A stretch of DNA of 18,318 nucleotides from Caccovicinus sp051878975 (GTDB taxonomy: Bacteria; Bacillota; Clostridia; Lachnospirales; Lachnospiraceae): assembly GCA_051878975.1 (NCBI GenBank), contig JBJELD010000031.1:1-18318 (forward strand), written 5' to 3'. The position numbers and the translations under genes are program-made. Positions 14,482-18,318 of this stretch are shown piece after piece (position 1 is the first letter of the stretch; every line of letters starts with the position of its first letter). Below the pieces are notes generated by a model. That model ran no database searches. It saw only the letters and a list, made by a program, of their open reading frames with translations, and had not been told where the DNA came from.

Positions 14482-14516
14482 ACGCGCCGCAGAATCTGGT
14501 TGATTTTGCGGCGCGT
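14482..14516 (+). terminator. GC-rich hairpin after the binding-protein gene
   Basis: ACGCGCCGCA (14482-14491) pairs perfectly with TGCGGCGCGT (14507-14516) around a 15-base loop, followed by the mixed TTGCTTCTG rather than a clean T-run. It lies between the binding-protein stop and the serine hydrolase start, so it may terminate partially and lower expression of the two downstream hydrolases. Confidence 0.6.
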
Positions 14517-14562
14517 TTGCTTCTGTACAAAAAATGGATAAAAGATTATGGAGGGGAATACA

Positions 14563-15981
14563 TTGAAACAGTTAAATGAAAAAGAAATAGATGAATTTTT
14601 GAAAAAACGGGTAGCGGAAAAAAAACTGTCCGGCGTTGCAGTGGCAGTCCGCGGCCCGGAGGGCTTTGCTTTTGAGCGAGGCTACGGCTGGCGGGATATG
14701 AACCGAAGCATGGCACCGGACGGGGAGACGATCTTCGGCATTGCATCCATGGGAAAGTCCATGGCGGCGCTGTGCTGCGCCATTCTGGAGGCAGAAGGAA
14801 AGATGTCGCTGGATGATCCGGTTTCGAAATATGTTCCGGCGTTCCGGGTACCGGGAAACCCGAAGGACAGCGTGACTGTACGGCATCTGGCCATGCACAC
14901 AACGGGAATCCCGCCCATGGAACCTCTGGAATGGTCCATTGCCGTCAACACGCCGGGGAGGGAGAATGAGTGGGCCAGGAAAATGAAAGAGTCGGCGCCG
15001 AATTCCATGGATACCATTGAGCAGATCCTGGATTATATAGGAAACTGCCCTTATCCGACGCTGGGCGGTTCCGGGGAATATATGAGCTATTCCAATGAAG
15101 GCTATGCGGTGCTCTGCTATGTGGTGGACGCAGCAGCCGGGATGAGCCTGGAGGATTTCCTGGATGAGCGGGTGTTCGGACCGGTCGGAATGACCAGGAC
15201 CACATTGGACGTAGACGGAAGCCGGGCGAGGTCCATTGCTGCCGACGGAAATATCACGGCGCTGTTTGAGTCGGAGAACGGGGAACTGATCGCGGATGAG
15301 CAGTGGTCGATTTTGCCGCCGTTTCGGGCCTGTGCCTGCGTCAAGTCCACGGCGCGGGATATGGCACGCTATTATCAGTGTCTGTCCAACGGAGGACGGA
15401 TCGACGGAAAGCAGGCGCTGCCGGAGAAGGCGGTAGAGCGGATGATCGGCGCCGGATTTCCAGAGCAGGAGAAGCAGGTTTATTGTCTGGGGCTGAATAA
15501 GAGAACGGAGGACGGTCATGTGTTCTGTGAGCATTCCGGCGGACTTCACGGAGTTTCTTCGGAGGGAGCGCTTCTGAAGGGGGAGAATTATGGTTTCGCG
15601 GTGCTCTGCAATGAAGGGGACTGCGATGTGGAGGATCTGATGTGGGCTCTTTACAACTGGATCCTTGGAGAACCGCTGGAGAAGAAGCATTACTGGCTGC
15701 ATGCTGCAGGGAGAGATTTCTCGGAGCCGGAGATGCTGCTGGGAAGCTATATCTGCCATGAAGGTGTCCCGGTAGTTCTGAAGGTATTTATGGAGAACGG
15801 AAGGCTGATGGCAGAGAAGGACGGTGTGCGGTGTGTTCCGGTGTTCTGCGGGGAGACCTGGTTCCAGCTGACGGACGAAAGCGGAGCCGTTACCGGCCGG
15901 ATGCATGTTCTGGTGCGTGACGGAAAAGCCTGGGGTGTTCAGGTTTACACCCGGATCTATCAGAGAATGGAGGAAGGATGA
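14563..15981 (+). CDS. Serine hydrolase, beta-lactamase/D-peptidase fold (class C-like)
   Basis: Family members include class C beta-lactamases, D-alanyl-D-alanine peptidases, D-aminopeptidases and esterases, all using an SxxK serine. I see GIASMGKSM (S62, K65 counting from TTG 14563), YSN at 176-178 and EHSGG (H324) as the third motif, in the right order. A C-terminal domain of roughly 120 residues follows, probably beta-rich. There is no signal peptide or membrane segment, so it is predicted to be cytoplasmic, which argues against a secreted beta-lactamase and for peptide processing. The start TTG 14563 is preferred because GGAGGGG (14550-14556) sits six bases before it. ATG 14548 would give five extra residues but has no good site. 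The stop overlaps the next start (ATGA). Substrate unknown. Confidence 0.85.
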   Translation: MKQLNEKEIDEFLKKRVAEKKLSGVAVAVRGPEGFAFERGYGWRDMNRSMAPDGETIFGIASMGKSMAALCCAILEAEGKMSLDDPVSKYVPAFRVPGNPKDSVTVRHLAMHTTGIPPMEPLEWSIAVNTPGRENEWARKMKESAPNSMDTIEQILDYIGNCPYPTLGGSGEYMSYSNEGYAVLCYVVDAAAGMSLEDFLDERVFGPVGMTRTTLDVDGSRARSIAADGNITALFESENGELIADEQWSILPPFRACACVKSTARDMARYYQCLSNGGRIDGKQALPEKAVERMIGAGFPEQEKQVYCLGLNKRTEDGHVFCEHSGGLHGVSSEGALLKGENYGFAVLCNEGDCDVEDLMWALYNWILGEPLEKKHYWLHAAGRDFSEPEMLLGSYICHEGVPVVLKVFMENGRLMAEKDGVRCVPVFCGETWFQLTDESGAVTGRMHVLVRDGKAWGVQVYTRIYQRMEEG

Positions 15982-16904
15982 GATATCCGGATCAATTAAA
16001 AGAAGGTGCCACTATCGGTGTGATTGCCCCCTGCTCTCCGGTGTCGCCGGAGCAGGCAAACGCGTGCAGAGCCGTACTGGAGCAGATGGGGTTTGCCGTC
16101 AAGATGGCGGAGAATGTCAGCTGCGTTTTGGGCGGCTATATGGCGGGGGATGGAGCGGTGAGAGGCCGGTGGATCAATCAGATGTTTGCAGATTCGGAGG
16201 TGGATGCAATTTTCTGTATCCGCGGCGGAAATGGAGGAAGCCGGGCTTTTGAATATGTGGATCTGGATCTGGTTCGAAGAAATCCCAAGATTTTTGTGGG
16301 CTACAGTGATGTGACGACCTTTCACCTGGCCTTTACCCAGAGCTGCGGGCTTGTGACCTTTCACGGACCGATGGTGGCTTCCAATATGACGGAACACTTT
16401 GATGAGGACACCCGGAAGGCCTTTTTTGAGGCACTGGGTGCAGAAGAGCGTTATGTATTCCGGAATCCGGCCGGAATTCCGGTGCAGGTCATGAAGAAAG
16501 GAACGGCAGCAGGACGGATCACCGGTGGAAATCTGGCTCTTTTAAGCGCGTCGGTCGGTACGCCTTACGAGGTGGATACAAAAGGGAAGATTTTATTTAT
16601 TGAAGAGGTGGGAGAGAGCGCCGGGCGTCTGGAGCGGATGGCGTTTCATTTGCGAAATGCCGGAAAATTCCGGGACTGCTGCGGGGTGCTGCTTGGGCAG
16701 TTTACCCGCTGCCGGAATGAAGCGGCTCCGGAGTACGATGCGGCTGCCTGCTTTCAGGATATTCTGAAGCCGTACCGCATTCCGGTGATGTATAATCTTC
16801 AGTCCGGTCACGGTGAAACGATGATTACCATTCCCATGGGAGCCATGTGCAGGATCGATACGGCAGAAACATCCATCATTTTCGAGACAGAACGCCGGGT
16901 ATAG
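15978..16904 (+). CDS. LD-carboxypeptidase, S66 family (LdcA/YkfA/MccF-like)
   Basis: S66 enzymes cleave an L-D peptide bond, typically removing the terminal D-Ala from murein tetrapeptides; MccF relatives inactivate microcin C-type compounds. The 308-residue protein shows the nucleophile in FVGYSDVT (S110), the acid in LFIEEVGE (E209) and the His in QSGHGE (H278). The segments IRGGNGGSRAFEY, ITGGNLALLS and VLLGQFTRC are typical. No signal peptide is present, so it acts in the cytoplasm. ATG 15978 overlaps the hydrolase stop and has GGAAGG upstream, so the two are co-translated. Bacillus subtilis has the S66 gene ykfA right after its dpp operon, supporting a murein-peptide recycling role. MccF-type detoxification remains an alternative. 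Confidence 0.9.
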   Translation: MRYPDQLKEGATIGVIAPCSPVSPEQANACRAVLEQMGFAVKMAENVSCVLGGYMAGDGAVRGRWINQMFADSEVDAIFCIRGGNGGSRAFEYVDLDLVRRNPKIFVGYSDVTTFHLAFTQSCGLVTFHGPMVASNMTEHFDEDTRKAFFEALGAEERYVFRNPAGIPVQVMKKGTAAGRITGGNLALLSASVGTPYEVDTKGKILFIEEVGESAGRLERMAFHLRNAGKFRDCCGVLLGQFTRCRNEAAPEYDAAACFQDILKPYRIPVMYNLQSGHGETMITIPMGAMCRIDTAETSIIFETERRV

Positions 16905-16966
16905 AGGTCGGAACCGGAAAAGACAGGAAAGTTTAGAATTCTTTTAGAAATGGGAAGACAGATTTA

Positions 16967-16975
16967 TGGTATAAT
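16967..16975 (+). promoter_or_regulatory. Extended -10 promoter for the histidine kinase gene
   Basis: TGGTATAAT matches the extended -10 pattern (TGnTATAAT). No good -35 is seen 16-18 bases upstream, which is usual for this promoter type. The start would be near 16982, about 50 bases before the kinase start codon. I saw no clear terminator for the upstream LD-carboxypeptidase in 16905-16966. Confidence 0.6.
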
Positions 16976-17031
16976 GTCCACAAAAGCATAGGATAAGGCT
17001 TGCAAATTCGAAAGAACAGGGGGCATTAAGG

Positions 17032-18318
17032 TTGAAGCTGAGGACCCGTCTGGCAATGGCTTTTCTCATTATCACAATCGTTCCGGTAAGTCTGATCGGA
17101 ATTACCATCGTAGGTTTGTCCAGCTATCAGGCACAGTCCTTTCGCAAGGCATATAATCTGAGTGAGAAGATTGAACTTCTCTCGGGGAATTCCATGCAGA
17201 TTTTTAATCGTCTGACACAGAATGCACAGGAGGATATCAGTAAGAGTCTGAAAATCAGCCCGGAAAAATTTGAGGACGCGCAGTATCTGGAGCTGCTGAA
17301 TCAGGAGCTTCAGAAGCATTACGCATATCTGATTGTAAGGAAAAATAATGATTTGATCTATGTCGGGGAAAACAGTCAGAATGACGAGGCGGAGCTGCAT
17401 GAACGCCTTCCGGAATATGCGATGTTCCACAATGACATGGAGGGCGGAATTTATCTGGACGGAGACAGCCAGCATCTGCTGAAGCAGATCGATTTTCAAT
17501 TTCCGGATCAAAGTGAAGGAACGGTTTTCATTGTATCGAGAGTGGATTATCTGGTACCGGAAGTCAAATATATGTTTATTGAGATGTTCGTGGTCGGCAT
17601 TTCGATTCTGGTGGTAGCCGGATTCATTCTTACCATGTGGATCTACCGCTCTATTTTAAAACCGCTGAACCGGCTTCAGGAGGCGACAAAGCAGATCCGG
17701 GACGGGAATCTGGACTTTACCCTGGAGGTGGATGCCGAGGATGAGATCAGCCAGCTGTGCCAGGATTTTGAGGAGATGCGGATTCGTCTTAAAGAGTCCG
17801 GAGAGGAGAAGGTACAGTACGACAAGGAGAGCAAGGAGCTGATCAGCAACATTGCCCATGACCTGAAGACGCCGATCACGGCGATCAAGGGCTATGCCGA
17901 GGGAATCATGGATGGGGTTGCTTCGTCTCCGGAACGTCTGGACAAGTATATCCGCACGATTTACAACAAGGCCAATGACATGGATCGTCTGATTGATGAG
18001 CTGACCTTCTATTCCAAGATCGATACCAACAAGATTCCTTATACCTTTTCCAAAATCAATGTAGCCCAGTATTTCAGGGACTGCGTGGAAGAGGTCGGAT
18101 TGGATATGGAAGCCAAGGGGATCGAGCTGGGGTATTTTAATTATGTAGATGAAGATGTAGTGGTGATCGCTGATGCGGAACAGATGAAGCGGGTGGTCAA
18201 TAACATCATCGGAAACTCGGTAAAATATCTGGATAAGAAAAAGGGCATTATCAATATCCGGATTAAGGATGTAGGCGATTTCATTGAAGTAGAGATCGAA
18301 GATAACGGGCGGGGGATT
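17032..18318 (+). CDS. Membrane sensor histidine kinase, HAMP-type (partial, cut by window end)
   Basis: The open frame gives 429 residues and runs off the edge. Features in order: first membrane helix (about 8-30), an extracytoplasmic sensor region (31-180) without a recognised fold, and a second helix (about 181-204). A HAMP segment (205-258, with SILKPLNRLQEATKQIRDGN) follows, then the dimerisation/phosphoacceptor helix ISNIAHDLKTPITAIKGYAE with His276. The start of the ATPase domain has N-box NNIIGNSVKY (390-399) and G1 box EDNGRGI at the very end. The start is TTG 17032 with AGGGGG upstream. No partner response regulator is visible, so it should lie to the right. It resembles BaeS/VanS-type Firmicute kinases. 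The signal is unknown. Confidence 0.88.
   Translation, partial: MKLRTRLAMAFLIITIVPVSLIGITIVGLSSYQAQSFRKAYNLSEKIELLSGNSMQIFNRLTQNAQEDISKSLKISPEKFEDAQYLELLNQELQKHYAYLIVRKNNDLIYVGENSQNDEAELHERLPEYAMFHNDMEGGIYLDGDSQHLLKQIDFQFPDQSEGTVFIVSRVDYLVPEVKYMFIEMFVVGISILVVAGFILTMWIYRSILKPLNRLQEATKQIRDGNLDFTLEVDAEDEISQLCQDFEEMRIRLKESGEEKVQYDKESKELISNIAHDLKTPITAIKGYAEGIMDGVASSPERLDKYIRTIYNKANDMDRLIDELTFYSKIDTNKIPYTFSKINVAQYFRDCVEEVGLDMEAKGIELGYFNYVDEDVVVIADAEQMKRVVNNIIGNSVKYLDKKKGIINIRIKDVGDFIEVEIEDNGRGI

Noticed and set aside
14572..15906. 444-codon open frame on the minus strand
   Set aside because: It lies antisense to a serine hydrolase with a full set of catalytic motifs, has no recognisable domain and reflects GC-biased codon use.

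Overview
The window looks like part of a chromosome from an anaerobic Firmicute, most likely a Lachnospiraceae-type Clostridium relative. The grounds are AGGAGG-type ribosome binding sites, frequent TTG and GTG starts, Lachnospiraceae-style protein sequences and a moderate GC content. This placement is inference from style, not a database match.

Region 1 (about 68-7685) is a type I-C CRISPR-Cas locus on the + strand: cas3, cas5c, cas8c (with a probable internal cas11c), cas7c, then a CRISPR array of 12 visible identical 32-bp repeats. Two things are abnormal. First, a 421-bp interval between cas3 and cas5c holds a decayed, internally deleted IS3-family insertion sequence and an unrecognised short ORF. 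Second, the adaptation genes cas4-cas1-cas2 that normally follow cas7c are absent. In their place (6513-6708) the sequence still encodes the first residues of Cas4 with an in-frame stop, run directly into what looks like the last residues of Cas1 and then possibly the last residues of Cas2. The system therefore appears to be interference-only: crRNA processing (Cas5c), Cascade (Cas5c, Cas7c, Cas8c, Cas11c) and Cas3 are intact, but new spacers could not be acquired without help from elsewhere. A run of 100 N lies inside the array, so its true length is unknown.

Region 2 (about 7719-16904) is a peptide-salvage locus. A D-aminopeptidase of the DppA (M55) family is on the - strand, convergent with the CRISPR array. 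Divergent from it is a dipeptide/oligopeptide ABC transporter operon on the + strand: two permeases, two ATPases and a lipoprotein binding protein. A GC-rich hairpin follows the binding protein, and then come a SxxK serine hydrolase and an S66 LD-carboxypeptidase with overlapping stop and start codons. Together these resemble the Bacillus dpp-ykfA arrangement and suggest uptake and breakdown of peptides containing D-amino acids, such as murein peptides. A canonical promoter, a palindrome and a possible short leader ORF precede the transporter operon.

Region 3 (16905-18318) has an extended -10 promoter and a sensor histidine kinase that starts at TTG and runs off the right edge within its ATPase domain.
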